The position numbers were made by a program, and so were the translations under genes. Source: Rossellomorea aquimaris (GTDB taxonomy: Bacteria > Bacillota > Bacilli > Bacillales > Bacillaceae_B). From it: a DNA stretch of 64,000 nucleotides. Positions 26,433 to 34,861 of this stretch are shown piece by piece. Position 1 is the stretch's first letter, and every line of letters begins with the position of its first letter. The stretch is taken from positions 1,178,001-1,242,000 of the forward strand of contig NZ_JAIVAR010000001.1 of NCBI RefSeq assembly GCF_020171925.1, read 5' to 3'. The notes below the pieces were generated by a model that was not told where the DNA came from, did not search any database, and saw only the letters and a list, made by a program, of their open reading frames with translations.

Positions 26433-26842
26433 CCTGAAATAGCGTTCTGTAAGCCATGTTTTGTTCCTTTGTACTGCAGGCGACTTATCATCTCGTACTC
26501 GGGTGGTAATCATCTATCTACAAAGGCATTGCCTTTGTCCCTTCCTTTGTTCGATTCCTCCAGAAGGGTTCCCCTACCAAATTTGGGTTTCTCGCTCGTG
26601 GGGTTTACCTCGTTCCACTCCTATCATTTCTAACAGGACTTCGTCACTGTGGCACTTTCAAGGTATTCATACCGTATCCCGTAGGACTTAGGTATTTTCC
26701 CTGCCGTCAACTCAAAGGATTGAGCTGCCCTAGCTTATGAATTGGCTAGGCACGAACACTACGGGCATCTCAGCACCGTGCGAGCATGGACTTTCCTCTA
26801 CAGCAGAAGCTGCAGCGATTACCCAAACGCTATTAAGGATCA
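26433..26842 (-). ncRNA. rnpB: RNase P RNA, Bacillus type B
   Basis: Catalytic RNA of RNase P, which makes the 5' ends of tRNAs, about 405 nucleotides. The minus strand has the universal core GAGGAAAGTCCATGCTCGCA near the 5' end, AGTGTTCGTGCCTAGC, ACTTCGGTACGAG-like segments, GCGAGAAACCCAAATTTGG, and the 3' end AAACATGGCTTACAGAACG. Helix P1 forms from AATAGCGTT and AACGCTATT at the two ends. A perfect promoter precedes it and a hairpin terminator follows. Ends are approximate. Open frames across it are chance. Confidence 0.97.
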
Positions 26843-26852
26843 GCAATAACTA

Positions 26853-26881
26853 ATTATATAGTAAGTATGATCTCTTTTCAA
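26853..26881 (-). promoter_or_regulatory. rnpB promoter
   Basis: TTGAAA and a perfect TATAAT with a 17-base spacer, placing the start near 26845. Confidence 0.85.
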
Positions 26882-26894
26882 CTTGAAATAAATG

Positions 26895-27200
26895 TCAATC
26901 GTACAACTTGCTACCGAATACATGCTTTTCGAGATTTGATAAGCGTTTAAGAATATCAAAGTTCGTAGTCCCTGAGGCTTGAGGCTGTGCAGCCGGGCGC
27001 TTACTTGCACCTTCAACCTGTTTCTTCAGACGCATATTTTCCTGTTGCAATTCTTCTATCTCTTGATGGAACGTTTCGTAATCCTTGATGATCAAATCGA
27101 GGAATTTGTCTACATCCTCCGGTTTATAGCCTCTCATGCCGCTCTTGAATTCTTTTTCAAGGATATCTTTTGCCGTTAATTTCACTTTATCTGAGATCAT
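26895..27200 (-). CDS. gpsB: Cell division regulator GpsB
   Basis: DivIVA-like membrane-associated adaptor of 101 residues that shuttles PBP1 (PonA) between side wall and septum. The N-terminal domain has [13 protein letters not shown] and [13 protein letters not shown], then a coiled coil (about 35-65), a variable linker, and the C-terminal trimer segment [18 protein letters not shown], all nearly identical to B. subtilis. I chose ATG 27200, matching the family start, with GAGGTG upstream. Its client gene ponA lies 10 kb away in this window. Confidence 0.95.
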   Translation of the reverse strand: MISDKVKLTAKDILEKEFKSGMRGYKPEDVDKFLDLIIKDYETFHQEIEELQQENMRLKKQVEGASKRPAAQPQASGTTNFDILKRLSNLEKHVFGSKLYD

Positions 27201-27301
27201 CGCATTCACCTCTGAATTTATCTTTATTATTTTTTCAAATTCGCTTCATTTTGTCAAATCTTTTTAAAAAGTACTTGCTCATTGGGGTCCAGAACAACAT
27301 A

Positions 27302-27859
27302 TTATGCATCTTTCCACTGTTCTTCTTCTACAATCCACTGTAGATCTTGAAATGAAATGGACCGAATTTGGAATTCAGGATGGCTTTCCTGATATCTCCT
27401 TGCTTCTTCATAGAAATATTTAGGCGATCCTTCCTTTTCCACGTCATATAACACGACGAGGTACTGACTTTTGTGCAGGAAAAGAAGATTTCGGTTCCTG
27501 AACTGCTGTGGACTCTTGTATGGTTCTTTGGAAATGGAGTCTACAAAATCAGCCTGTGAGAGGATCATTTCATAATATTCCTTATTGGTATCATTCCAGT
27601 TCTCTTCCTGATCCAGGAACGGTGTCAGCACGGCAAGCTTCAAGTCGGGATACTCTTCCTGAAGTTCGAATACGACTTCGGCTCCCCACAGTTCCACACC
27701 TAGCTGACCACTGATGGTCACCCATTCCAAGCCTTCATCGAGCAATGAAAGTAATTCTTTTCTTAGCGCTTGCTTTATGTAATGAATCGCTTTTTCTTCT
27801 TGCTTGAATATTCCCAGCTCAAAGGATTTATAACCAGTCAAGCATGCAACCTTGCCCAA
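27302..27859 (-). CDS. ypsA: SLOG-superfamily protein YpsA
   Basis: Protein of 185 residues of the YpsA/DUF1273 family, a Rossmann-like SLOG fold that may bind a nucleotide such as ADP-ribose. Motifs are [11 protein letters not shown] at the N-terminus, [13 protein letters not shown], and the later KEGSPKYF. In B. subtilis it affects cell division and lies next to gpsB. The start codon is TTG, 9 bases after AAAGGAG. Confidence 0.9.
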   Translation of the reverse strand: MGKVACLTGYKSFELGIFKQEEKAIHYIKQALRKELLSLLDEGLEWVTISGQLGVELWGAEVVFELQEEYPDLKLAVLTPFLDQEENWNDTNKEYYEMILSQADFVDSISKEPYKSPQQFRNRNLLFLHKSQYLVVLYDVEKEGSPKYFYEEARRYQESHPEFQIRSISFQDLQWIVEEEQWKDA

Positions 27860-27965
27860 AAAGCAAAACTCCTTTACTAAGGGGGATAAGCCCAGGCTAT
27901 CCTAATAGTCTTTCCTTTATCTATTCATTGTACCATATTTTCGCTGATGGTTCTTTTAGGTTGTG

Positions 27966-28012
27966 AAAAAAAGGGGTGACACCAAGGATCATCAGATCCC
28001 CGAAGCCACCCC
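27966..28012 (-). terminator. cotD terminator
   Basis: GGGGTG / CACCCC stem with an inner hairpin, ending on the minus strand in seven T residues. Confidence 0.8.
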
Positions 28013-28040
28013 GATCTCTATGCTGTTTCTTCACTCACTC

Positions 28041-28379
28041 TTAGTATGGTCCGAATGGCGGGCGTGGACGCGGTCCGAATCCTGGTCCTGGTCCAAATCC
28101 TGGTCCCGGTCCTGGACCGAATCCTGGTCCTGGTCCACCTGGCGCGCCTGGTCCACCAGGGCCTCCGCCGCAGTTAAACTGCTGATTTGTGACATTGTCG
28201 ACTGCGGATTGAGTCTGAGGGAAGTAGTGTTTATGTTGATATTGAATATTGTTTACGGTCGTTGTATGCTGCGGGTGAATATGCGGCACCTCATAAGTTG
28301 TAAACGTTTGGTTCACACAATTCTTCGTTGGGTGCATTACTGCTGGTAGCACCTTGTTTGGTCTAGGTCTGCAAAACAT
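28041..28379 (-). CDS. cotD: Inner spore coat protein CotD
   Basis: Coat protein of 112 residues. The central segment VPHIHPQHTTTVNN and the repeated His/Tyr/Phe pattern (KHYFPQT) match CotD. The last 40 residues are a Gly-Pro-Phe-Arg repeat (GPGFGPGPG type) that is longer than in B. subtilis. ATG 28379 lies 9 bases after AAAGGAG. A SigK-type promoter 40 bp upstream places expression in the late mother cell. Confidence 0.88.
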   Translation of the reverse strand: MFCRPRPNKVLPAVMHPTKNCVNQTFTTYEVPHIHPQHTTTVNNIQYQHKHYFPQTQSAVDNVTNQQFNCGGGPGGPGAPGGPGPGFGPGPGPGFGPGPGFGPRPRPPFGPY

Positions 28380-28417
28380 AGTCATGTTCTCCTTTCATCA
28401 TGTTTTTGATACATTAA

Positions 28418-28445
28418 TAGCCTATGAAGAGGAAGGGGAACATGT
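28418..28445 (-). promoter_or_regulatory. SigK-type promoter of cotD
   Basis: AC, then 17 bases, then CATAGGCTA, which fits the SigK consensus AC-N16/17-CATANNNTA exactly. Confidence 0.7.
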
Positions 28446-28482
28446 ACTAATGCAAATACCTATTTTTGTATATTAAGTGACC

Positions 28483-28578
28483 CTACATGAAGCTGTATAG
28501 AGTTTCAGAGTAATTCGAAAAGAAATATGCCGTTAAACCAATGACGACAAAGAATAAGATTAAGATCGCACGGTTCAT
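28483..28578 (-). CDS. Possible 31-residue single-helix membrane peptide
   Basis: Short frame starting MNRAILILFFVVIGLTAYFF: an Arg near the N-terminus, one hydrophobic helix and a polar tail of ten residues. AGGATGATG lies upstream, a weak ribosome site. It lies between mrfB and cotD, in a 340-bp stretch with no other gene. Plausible but unproven. Confidence 0.35.
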   Translation of the reverse strand: MNRAILILFFVVIGLTAYFFSNYSETLYSFM

Positions 28579-28719
28579 TTTTCATCATCCTATCTAAACA
28601 TATATAAATTCCACACAATTATTCATTTTACAACGACTTGTGAAAATTCTCAATATAATAATAAGGAGATTGAACCATAAATTTGCGATTTTTTACAAGA
28701 TTACGGGTACATTTTGGAA

Positions 28720-29985
28720 TTAAGACAATCCCTTCCTAATTCGCTTGGAATTCAACCGATTGATCCGCGCATCCAACTGTTCAAGCTTTCGTTCTTTTTT
28801 CATTTTATCCATTTCAGTTTCAATGAGTAGCGATTGAAGTTCCATGCACTTTTTAAGCGCACGTTCATAGTCCTTCTTTTTGTGTTCATAGATCTTTGCC
28901 ATTTCTTCTAGGGCACTGATCTTAGACGGGCAAGCATCATTCAGCCCTTCCCATAGCTCGAGCGCCTTATCGAAGTTCTGCTCTTTTTTATAACGGAAAG
29001 CGAGGTGATGAGCGGCCTCCTGGTTAGCATCCCCGTTCCCTTTGAGGAGGTGCTCGAATCTCATCTTCGCCATCTCCCCATTTCCGGTGTATTCAAGCCA
29101 CCTTCCCGCTTCAAAGGACTCCTGTTCAGTAGAACGATCACCGATGTGCAGCAATTCAAAGCTCAAATGAGTATATAGGGTGATGAGGGAAAGGATGTCC
29201 ATCTCATTATGTTCCATCACTTTGAATATCCCCTCGGGATCCTTTCGTTCCACATAATCAAAATAAATCATCGGGGCAAGGTATCCAGGTACATCATCGA
29301 CTCTTTCAAATCCGAGGATCTCTTTTTCTACATTGCTCAATTTGACAGACTCCATCTTGTGCTTGAATAATCTCCTTGATCCATGATACAAGTCAAAATG
29401 ACCAAATTTCGGGAGATGCGGGACATGTTCCTTGATAAGCGTATGCCTTGTTTTGACCTGTGGCCAATCAAACGCTTTTCCGTTATATGTGACAAGGGTA
29501 TTGTAATCTACCGTTTCCAGGAAGCTGTGGTAAAGGGGGATCTCACTTCCGGGCTGCGGGAGGAAGTGCTGGGTTACCACAACTTCATCCCCTTCGATCT
29601 TCCCATGCCCCAGCAGAAAGATGGTGTTTCCGACTCCACCGCCCAAACCCGTCGTTTCGGTATCGAAGAAAAACAGGTCCTGAGGAAGGAGTCCCTTGGA
29701 GGATAAGGGATGGGTGCCGCTGAAGCCCTGCCATGCTGAAACCGCCCTTATCAGCTCTTGAAACTTGTATTTGCCGTGCTTGTAATGAAGTGGGTACCTT
29801 TTTTGTCGCACAAGACAGAAATCATCATCAAGATAATACGAAGATGTCCCACTTTCTTTCCACCGATCCTTGTGAGGGAGGTCTGTTTCAAGGATATCAA
29901 TCGACTTCACCGTTTCCGGTTCACTTTCCACCGACTCCCTGACAATATGTTTTTTCATTCTGTTCAATTTGTTCTTGAGGGACAC
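28720..29985 (-). CDS. mrfB: DEDDh exonuclease MrfB
   Basis: Protein of 421 residues. An RNase H-like exonuclease domain (about 95-265) shows FFDTETTG (first D and E), TYNGKAFDWPQ and HNEMDILSL, consistent with DEDD metal ligands. Tetratricopeptide-like helices and a charged tail follow. B. subtilis MrfB (YprB) works with MrfA in a nucleotide excision pathway for mitomycin C damage that does not need UvrABC. It starts with GTG after GGAGGAAG, 19 bp after mrfA, so the pair is an operon. Confidence 0.92.
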   Translation of the reverse strand: MSLKNKLNRMKKHIVRESVESEPETVKSIDILETDLPHKDRWKESGTSSYYLDDDFCLVRQKRYPLHYKHGKYKFQELIRAVSAWQGFSGTHPLSSKGLLPQDLFFFDTETTGLGGGVGNTIFLLGHGKIEGDEVVVTQHFLPQPGSEIPLYHSFLETVDYNTLVTYNGKAFDWPQVKTRHTLIKEHVPHLPKFGHFDLYHGSRRLFKHKMESVKLSNVEKEILGFERVDDVPGYLAPMIYFDYVERKDPEGIFKVMEHNEMDILSLITLYTHLSFELLHIGDRSTEQESFEAGRWLEYTGNGEMAKMRFEHLLKGNGDANQEAAHHLAFRYKKEQNFDKALELWEGLNDACPSKISALEEMAKIYEHKKKDYERALKKCMELQSLLIETEMDKMKKERKLEQLDARINRLNSKRIRKGLS

Positions 29986-30004
29986 GTTCTTCCTCCTCTC
30001 ATCC

Positions 30005-32269
30005 TTATTGCATGTATAGATGAAGTAATCTCAATGCATCATTCTTGGCAGTCCTCATGGAATGCTCAGTCCCGATGCATGATGGACAGCCGTTTTCACA
30101 CGGGCAGCTTTCAATTAAATTCCTGGCCTCTGAAATGATTTGTTCGATCCCATCATATACTTTTTCACTTAATCCGATTCCACCGGGATATCGATCATAA
30201 ATGAATATCGTCGGTTTATCATTGTGGGCCGCTTTTACTTGAGGGACCACGAATATATCACTCGGATCACACATCACATAAAGAGGGATGATGGATTTAA
30301 GACTTTGGGATGCACCGATCAAGCCCTCTTCCAACCTCTCTTGCGTGAACATCGAATCATCGCCGAGTGAGATCCAGCTAGAATTTGTGTGAAGCTCTTC
30401 TTCGGGAAGGTGGATCGGCCCCGAACCGATATTTTCATGGGTATCGAATTTTATCTTCTTGAAGATCGTCGCCATCGCTTGTACCGTCACATCGCCATAT
30501 GCAATTTCAGAATCCCCCGATACCCTATGCTTGTCCGTCTCCAGGACCCGAAGCTGGACGGCGAGGTTCGCATCCGTAAAGTAATCGACGTCCACTTCAC
30601 GGACAAATGCCTTCTTTTCCTCCCAATCGAGCTTTTCAACCTGAAATTGAACACCTTGATGTAAATAAATCGCTTCATCATGAAGCAGCGTCATGGCGGA
30701 AAAACGATCCATCTCACCGATCACTTTGACTGCAGAGATGTCCGTTTGATCAATAATGATGACATTTTCCTGAGAAGCTGACCTCAGACTGATATTGTGG
30801 GCAGGGAAAACATCGTTCATCCAGTACCATTTGTCACCATTCTTGTGCAGAAGCTTCTCCTCTGCAAGAAACTCAAGGATGTCTTCCACCTCATGGGATC
30901 CAAATTGTTCGCCGTCCCTGAATGGAAGTTCATAGGCAGCACATTTAAGATGATCAATCAAAATGATCAGGTTATCGGGATTGATCCTTGCCGTCTCTGG
31001 GCTCTGTTTAAAGAAGTAATCTGGATGGTCGATGATGAACTGATCAAGCGGGCTGGAGCTTGCCACCATGATCACTAATGATTCGCCATGTCTCCTGCCA
31101 GCACGCCCCGCCTGCTGCCACGCACTGGCGATCGTACCGGGATAACCCGTCATGATACACACTTGGAGCTGTCCGATATCGACACCCAGCTCAAGTGCAT
31201 TTGTACTTACCACCCCATATATATCGCCGTTTCTGAGCCCTTTCTCAATTTCCCTTCTTTGTGTCGGCAGATAGCCACCCCTGTAGCCACGAATCGATTT
31301 TGTCCCTAACTGGCCTTTCACCAGTTCCTGTAAATAGGTCAGGATGATCTCGACCCTTACCCTGCTCCGGGCAAATACAATCGTTTGGATCCTATTCCTC
31401 AACAGTTCTCCGGCAATCCTCCTTACTTCGAGGGTCGCACTTCTCCTGATATTCAACGGTTTATTGACAATGGGCGGATTATAAAAAACAAAATGCTTCT
31501 TCGCACTCGGTGCCCCGTTATTGTCAATGAGCTCCATCTCACTTCCAGTGAGGTGTTCCGCCAATTCTTTCGGATTGGCAATGGTTGCCGATGTGCAGAT
31601 GAAAACTGGCCGGGCACCGTAAAATTCGCATATCCGTTTAAGCCTTCGGATGACATTGCCCACATGGGACCCGAACACCCCCCTATAAATATGGAGCTCG
31701 TCTATGATGACATATTTTAGGTTCTCAAATAGAGAAACCCATTTTGTATGATGCGGCAAGATGGCAGAGTGAAGCATGTCCGGATTGGTGATGACGATAT
31801 GTCCTGCTTTCCGGACCTTTTGCCTTATATTTGCTGAAGTATCCCCGTCATATGTATAACTATTGATCGATACACCTGCCTCAGAGATGATGTCATTCAG
31901 CTCACTCTTCTGATCCTGTGCGAGTGCTTTGGTTGGAAAGATATATAAAGCCCTTGCATTTGGATCTTCCATGATCGTCTGCAAGACCGGAAGATTGTAG
32001 CACAATGTTTTTCCGGATGCGGTAGGGGTCACGGCCGTAAAGCTTTTTCCTTCCATTGCGAGTTGGAATGCTTCCCGTTGATGTGTATAGAGGTTCTCGA
32101 TCCCCCTTTTGCCAAGGGCATCCTGAATCCGTTCATCAATGCCACCGGGGATCTCAACCAGTTTTGCAGGTTTTTCATCTATTGTATGCCAATGTATGAT
32201 TTGTTTGTTGAATTGATCGTCTTTCTTAAATTGTTCGATTAGATCTTGAAGGTTGCTTTTCTTAAACAT
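30005..32269 (-). CDS. mrfA: Helicase MrfA
   Basis: Superfamily 2 DNA helicase of 754 residues. Motif I is TPTASGKT (near 74-81), motif II is DELH, and motif VI is QAGRAGR. The C-terminal DUF1998 domain holds four clustered cysteines (CPCENGCPSC) that bind zinc. Together with MrfB it repairs mitomycin-induced damage in B. subtilis. ATG 32269 lies 6 bases after AGAGGTG; a GTG three codons earlier is part of that site. Confidence 0.93.
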   Translation of the reverse strand: MFKKSNLQDLIEQFKKDDQFNKQIIHWHTIDEKPAKLVEIPGGIDERIQDALGKRGIENLYTHQREAFQLAMEGKSFTAVTPTASGKTLCYNLPVLQTIMEDPNARALYIFPTKALAQDQKSELNDIISEAGVSINSYTYDGDTSANIRQKVRKAGHIVITNPDMLHSAILPHHTKWVSLFENLKYVIIDELHIYRGVFGSHVGNVIRRLKRICEFYGARPVFICTSATIANPKELAEHLTGSEMELIDNNGAPSAKKHFVFYNPPIVNKPLNIRRSATLEVRRIAGELLRNRIQTIVFARSRVRVEIILTYLQELVKGQLGTKSIRGYRGGYLPTQRREIEKGLRNGDIYGVVSTNALELGVDIGQLQVCIMTGYPGTIASAWQQAGRAGRRHGESLVIMVASSSPLDQFIIDHPDYFFKQSPETARINPDNLIILIDHLKCAAYELPFRDGEQFGSHEVEDILEFLAEEKLLHKNGDKWYWMNDVFPAHNISLRSASQENVIIIDQTDISAVKVIGEMDRFSAMTLLHDEAIYLHQGVQFQVEKLDWEEKKAFVREVDVDYFTDANLAVQLRVLETDKHRVSGDSEIAYGDVTVQAMATIFKKIKFDTHENIGSGPIHLPEEELHTNSSWISLGDDSMFTQERLEEGLIGASQSLKSIIPLYVMCDPSDIFVVPQVKAAHNDKPTIFIYDRYPGGIGLSEKVYDGIEQIISEARNLIESCPCENGCPSCIGTEHSMRTAKNDALRLLHLYMQ

Positions 32270-32404
32270 TCTCTTCACCTCTACAGCCTATTTTATCGAA
32301 TCTATGTTCGAATGTAAAAATAAATATCGTACTCGGGCGGGTGGATTCTATTTGCGAGTTTCCATTATTCAAATGAATTAATGTTTCACATTAACACTCC
32401 CTTT

Positions 32405-32413
32405 CATATAGTA
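32405..32413 (+). promoter_or_regulatory. Sporulation-type -10 box before the Hsp20 gene
   Basis: CATATAGTA fits the -10 pattern CATANNNTA used by SigK, with an AC pair 15 bases upstream, one short of the usual spacing. It lies 37 bp before the start. Confidence 0.4.
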
Positions 32414-32449
32414 ATGTGAAGAGAACTGCCCAGAAAGGAGATGGCATCC

Positions 32450-32917
32450 ATGCCTAATCATTTACCAAATGATTCTTCAAAGAAAAAGAATGGTTTCGGA
32501 GACTTGATGCAATCGATGAACGAATTCTTTCATGAAAAACCGATGAGAGGAATGCTGCAAAGTATCGATGAATTCTTCACGTCTGCTGCCAATCCATTTC
32601 AATCCTTCCCAGTCAACTTAAAAGAACATGATCATCATTACTTGATCGTCGCCGAACTGCCGGGAGTGAAAAAGGAGCAAATCAATTTAGAAGTATTTCC
32701 AAATTTCGTTACAATTACGATTACGGATATGCTGCATTATACGGAGGAAAATGAGAAACATCAGGTAATCAAAAGTAAACAAACGATGAACAGAAGCAGC
32801 CGGACGATTCCATTTCCTTCTGTCGTCAATGAAAAAGATGTAAAAGCCTCTTATAAAGATGGCCTTCTGCAAATAAAGGTGGAGAAACAATCCGGAAAGA
32901 GAATCAGCATAGACTGA
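32450..32917 (+). CDS. Hsp20/alpha-crystallin family protein
   Basis: Small heat shock protein of 155 residues. The alpha-crystallin domain covers about 55-150, with LIVAELPGVKKEQINLEV and the terminal ASYKDGLLQIKVEK (A-x-x-x-n-GvL type motif). The N-terminal arm is long and polar. It may act as an ATP-independent holdase; the sporulation-type -10 box suggests a spore-coat relative such as CotM or CotP. ATG 32450 lies 9 bases after AAAGGAG. Confidence 0.85.
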   Translation: MPNHLPNDSSKKKNGFGDLMQSMNEFFHEKPMRGMLQSIDEFFTSAANPFQSFPVNLKEHDHHYLIVAELPGVKKEQINLEVFPNFVTITITDMLHYTEENEKHQVIKSKQTMNRSSRTIPFPSVVNEKDVKASYKDGLLQIKVEKQSGKRISID

Positions 32918-32940
32918 AACTTTTAAGTCTTAACAAGGGA

Positions 32941-32970
32941 AAAGAGCAGCGATCGATCGCTGCTCTTTTT
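32941..32970. terminator. Terminator between Hsp20 gene and yppG
   Basis: Perfect 28-base palindrome built from AAAGAGCAGCGATC, followed by T residues on either strand. Confidence 0.85.
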
Positions 32971-32973
32971 CCA

Positions 32974-33450
32974 TTAAAGTTTAAACACCCCACCCAATCC
33001 TTTGACGAGTGAAGATACTTGATTTACGGCCCCCATCATTTGTCCCGCCGTGTTCATGACCTTATTGAAGTCGAATGAACCATCCTGGGATTTGAATGAA
33101 TTCATAATGTTGCCCATTCCTGATTTGGCCGGTTTTGCCATAAATGATGCCTTCGGATAAGGATTTGCATATGTTTGCTGCTGTTGCTGCTGCCATGCTT
33201 TCATTTGATAAGGATTATATTCCTCTTGTTGAAGTGGATTTTCGAAAAAAGGATTAGTATAGCCTGTTTGATTAAACTGATCCGGCCTTCCAGTGACATG
33301 CGTGTAATACTCTGGCGGTGGCTGCTGTACACCATGCTGTAATGGACCACTGTACATTTGACTCATATTATGATTATACGGTTGCTGTTGAAATGGATAA
33401 GGATACTGAGGGTAATTCTGGAAATTACGATAATAAGGATGTGGATTCAT
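32974..33450 (-). CDS. yppG: YppG-like spore coat-associated protein
   Basis: Protein of 158 residues. The first 100 are rich in Tyr, Gln, Pro and Asn, with a run of six glutamines; the C-terminal 55 residues (KSGMGNIMNSFKSQDGSFDFNK) form the conserved YppG domain. Such composition is usual for coat proteins. AGGGGG precedes the ATG. An AC-N17-CATACCTTG element (33483-33510) close to a SigK promoter lies 33 bp upstream. Exact function is unknown. Confidence 0.82.
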   Translation of the reverse strand: MNPHPYYRNFQNYPQYPYPFQQQPYNHNMSQMYSGPLQHGVQQPPPEYYTHVTGRPDQFNQTGYTNPFFENPLQQEEYNPYQMKAWQQQQQQTYANPYPKASFMAKPAKSGMGNIMNSFKSQDGSFDFNKVMNTAGQMMGAVNQVSSLVKGLGGVFKL

Positions 33451-33482
33451 ACTAAGCCCCCTTTACTTCATTACGGTTACTA

Positions 33483-33510
33483 CAAGGTATGAAACCCACG
33501 CCCAGATGGT
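33483..33510 (-). promoter_or_regulatory. SigK-like promoter of yppG
   Basis: AC, 17 bases, then CATACCTTG; one mismatch to CATANNNTA. Confidence 0.45.
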
Positions 33511-33656
33511 GAAAAAACTGAAAAAGTTTTTTCGACAAACCCTCAAAAAATGTCGGAAGTTACATTATTCTAATAACTTTAAGAAAGGGTTTTCCATGTT
33601 AGGATAATGAATAGAAGGTCGACTGCCTTAATATAAGAGTATTGGGAGGAATGAGT

Positions 33657-33839
33657 ATGAACTTTAGTGAACTGTTAACCAAGTATGAGAAGCAAAAGCA
33701 ATACGGAGCATCCGATAGTCTGGAACTTCTTACATTGACTAAAAAATTGTACATCTCAAACGAAATTTCTCTGCAAAACTATAAAGAATTGCTCAGGCAA
33801 ATCCATACAAGCTTTAACTGTGCCGTGCCAAGCCTGTAA
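33657..33839 (+). CDS. yppF: YppF family protein
   Basis: Small helical protein of 60 residues beginning MNFSELLTKYEKQKQY. It matches the YppF family in length and in the pattern LLTLTKKLYISNEISLQNYKELLRQI. Function unknown. The ATG lies after GGGAGGAATGAGT; two earlier in-frame starts overlap the ribosome site. It is placed between yppG and yppE as in B. subtilis and ends in a shared terminator. Confidence 0.8.
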   Translation: MNFSELLTKYEKQKQYGASDSLELLTLTKKLYISNEISLQNYKELLRQIHTSFNCAVPSL

Positions 33840-33858
33840 CAATCGGGCAAAACATAGT

Positions 33859-33889
33859 AAGGGCTTCCACCGGAAAGCCCCTTTTTTAA
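33859..33889. terminator. Terminator between yppF and yppE
   Basis: GGGCTT / AAGCCC stem around CCACCGG-type loop, then CTTTTTT; converging genes. Confidence 0.75.
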
Positions 33890-34239
33890 TTTTTCAATTC
33901 TTTCAGCTGCGTCTCAAGGACGTAAACGACAGATTGATGGTGACTGATGAATCGATTATAACTTGATTCAGGAAAGAAGCAATGGACAGAAAGCATTTCG
34001 ATATTATCATATGTATTCATGATCTGCGGGATGTGCAGGTGCTTGGGTCTTTCTTCTTTTATCCATTCCATGGAAAGCTCTTTCCATTGATCGTTCAATT
34101 TTTTGGCTTTGTCTGCAAAAGGCTTCACTTCTTCATAGAACTCACCTTTCTCACCTGATTCACGCCTTGTTTTATATTCCTCCATCATAAGATGAACTGT
34201 TTCGGTTAGATGTTCAACAACGGTTATTAACTGTGTCAT
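33886..34239 (-). CDS. yppE: YppE (DUF1798) protein
   Basis: Helical-bundle protein of 117 residues of the DUF1798 family, whose B. subtilis member has a known four-helix structure and no known function. The segments EEVKPFADKAKKLNDQWK and LHIPQIMNTYDNIEMLSVHCF are typical. GGAGGG lies upstream of the ATG. No signal peptide. Confidence 0.82.
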   Translation of the reverse strand: MTQLITVVEHLTETVHLMMEEYKTRRESGEKGEFYEEVKPFADKAKKLNDQWKELSMEWIKEERPKHLHIPQIMNTYDNIEMLSVHCFFPESSYNRFISHHQSVVYVLETQLKELKN

Positions 34240-34273
34240 GAATATAAGACCCTCCTGGTATAAAAAACAAAAA

Positions 34274-34300
34274 TAAAAAAAGTAGCAAGTAATGCTACTT
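34274..34300 (-). terminator. Terminator of the 81-residue coiled-coil gene
   Basis: AAGTAGCA / TGCTACTT hairpin followed on the minus strand by seven T residues. Confidence 0.8.
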
Positions 34301-34313
34301 TATAATAGAAAGT

Positions 34314-34559
34314 TTATGATGTCTTATAAGATAATTCAAGTCTATTGGCCACATATGAAGGTGGTCTTTTATTTATCATGGCTTCTGTCCTGCTTTCGAC
34401 TGCACTTATTTTCACTTCAAGCTCTTCTATCTTTTCAGCCAGCTTCGTTTCCTCACTCTTACCCTCCATTGAAATACGATCATACACACTCTGTTCAAGC
34501 TGATTCAGACTTTCTTCAATTTCGGCTAATTTTAACAGGATATCTTGTTTTGGAAGCAT
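34314..34559 (-). CDS. Small coiled-coil protein in the yppD position
   Basis: Protein of 81 residues starting MLPKQDILLKLAEIEESL. Heptad patterns run through residues 5-60 (two coiled-coil helices), followed by a short polar tail. GGGAGGA lies 5 bases before ATG 34559, so the 38 upstream codons in frame are discarded. It sits where B. subtilis has yppD, between yppE and sspM. Function unknown. Confidence 0.65.
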   Translation of the reverse strand: MLPKQDILLKLAEIEESLNQLEQSVYDRISMEGKSEETKLAEKIEELEVKISAVESRTEAMINKRPPSYVANRLELSYKTS

Positions 34560-34747
34560 GATTCTTCCTCCCGGCTTTTTAGATTTACTTGTATTATTCT
34601 CGCAAAAAACCACATCCCCTCCCACCTTGACAAAACTAGAACTGATTCGGCAAAGAAAGTGCAAATAGGACAACCTGCCTATGATATTTCGACACCTGCT
34701 GAATAATTAAAGTCAAAGCTCAAATAATAGTAGCGGAGGTGTTCAAA

Positions 34748-34861
34748 TTGAAAACACAAAACAACAAAAACACAAAACAAACTAACGAAACAAATAAGCA
34801 CCAAACCAAAGCATCAAAAGGCAACCCAAAACTAGAAGGCGAAAACAGACCCGCGACTTAA
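34748..34861 (+). CDS. sspM: Small acid-soluble spore protein M
   Basis: Very polar peptide of 37 residues, starting with TTG 6 bases after GGAGGTG: MKTQNNKNTKQTNET and so on, ending KLEGENRPAT. The end matches SspM (which closes with GPNRPST in B. subtilis), and the start MKT also agrees. A minor forespore protein. GAATA and CAAATAATA upstream may be part of a SigG promoter. Its stop codon abuts a tandem repeat array. Confidence 0.75.
   Translation: MKTQNNKNTKQTNETNKHQTKASKGNPKLEGENRPAT

Noticed and set aside
26328-26691. Two plus-strand open frames of 76-101 codons
   Set aside because: They lie across the conserved core of RNase P RNA, which is encoded on the other strand; no ribosome site.
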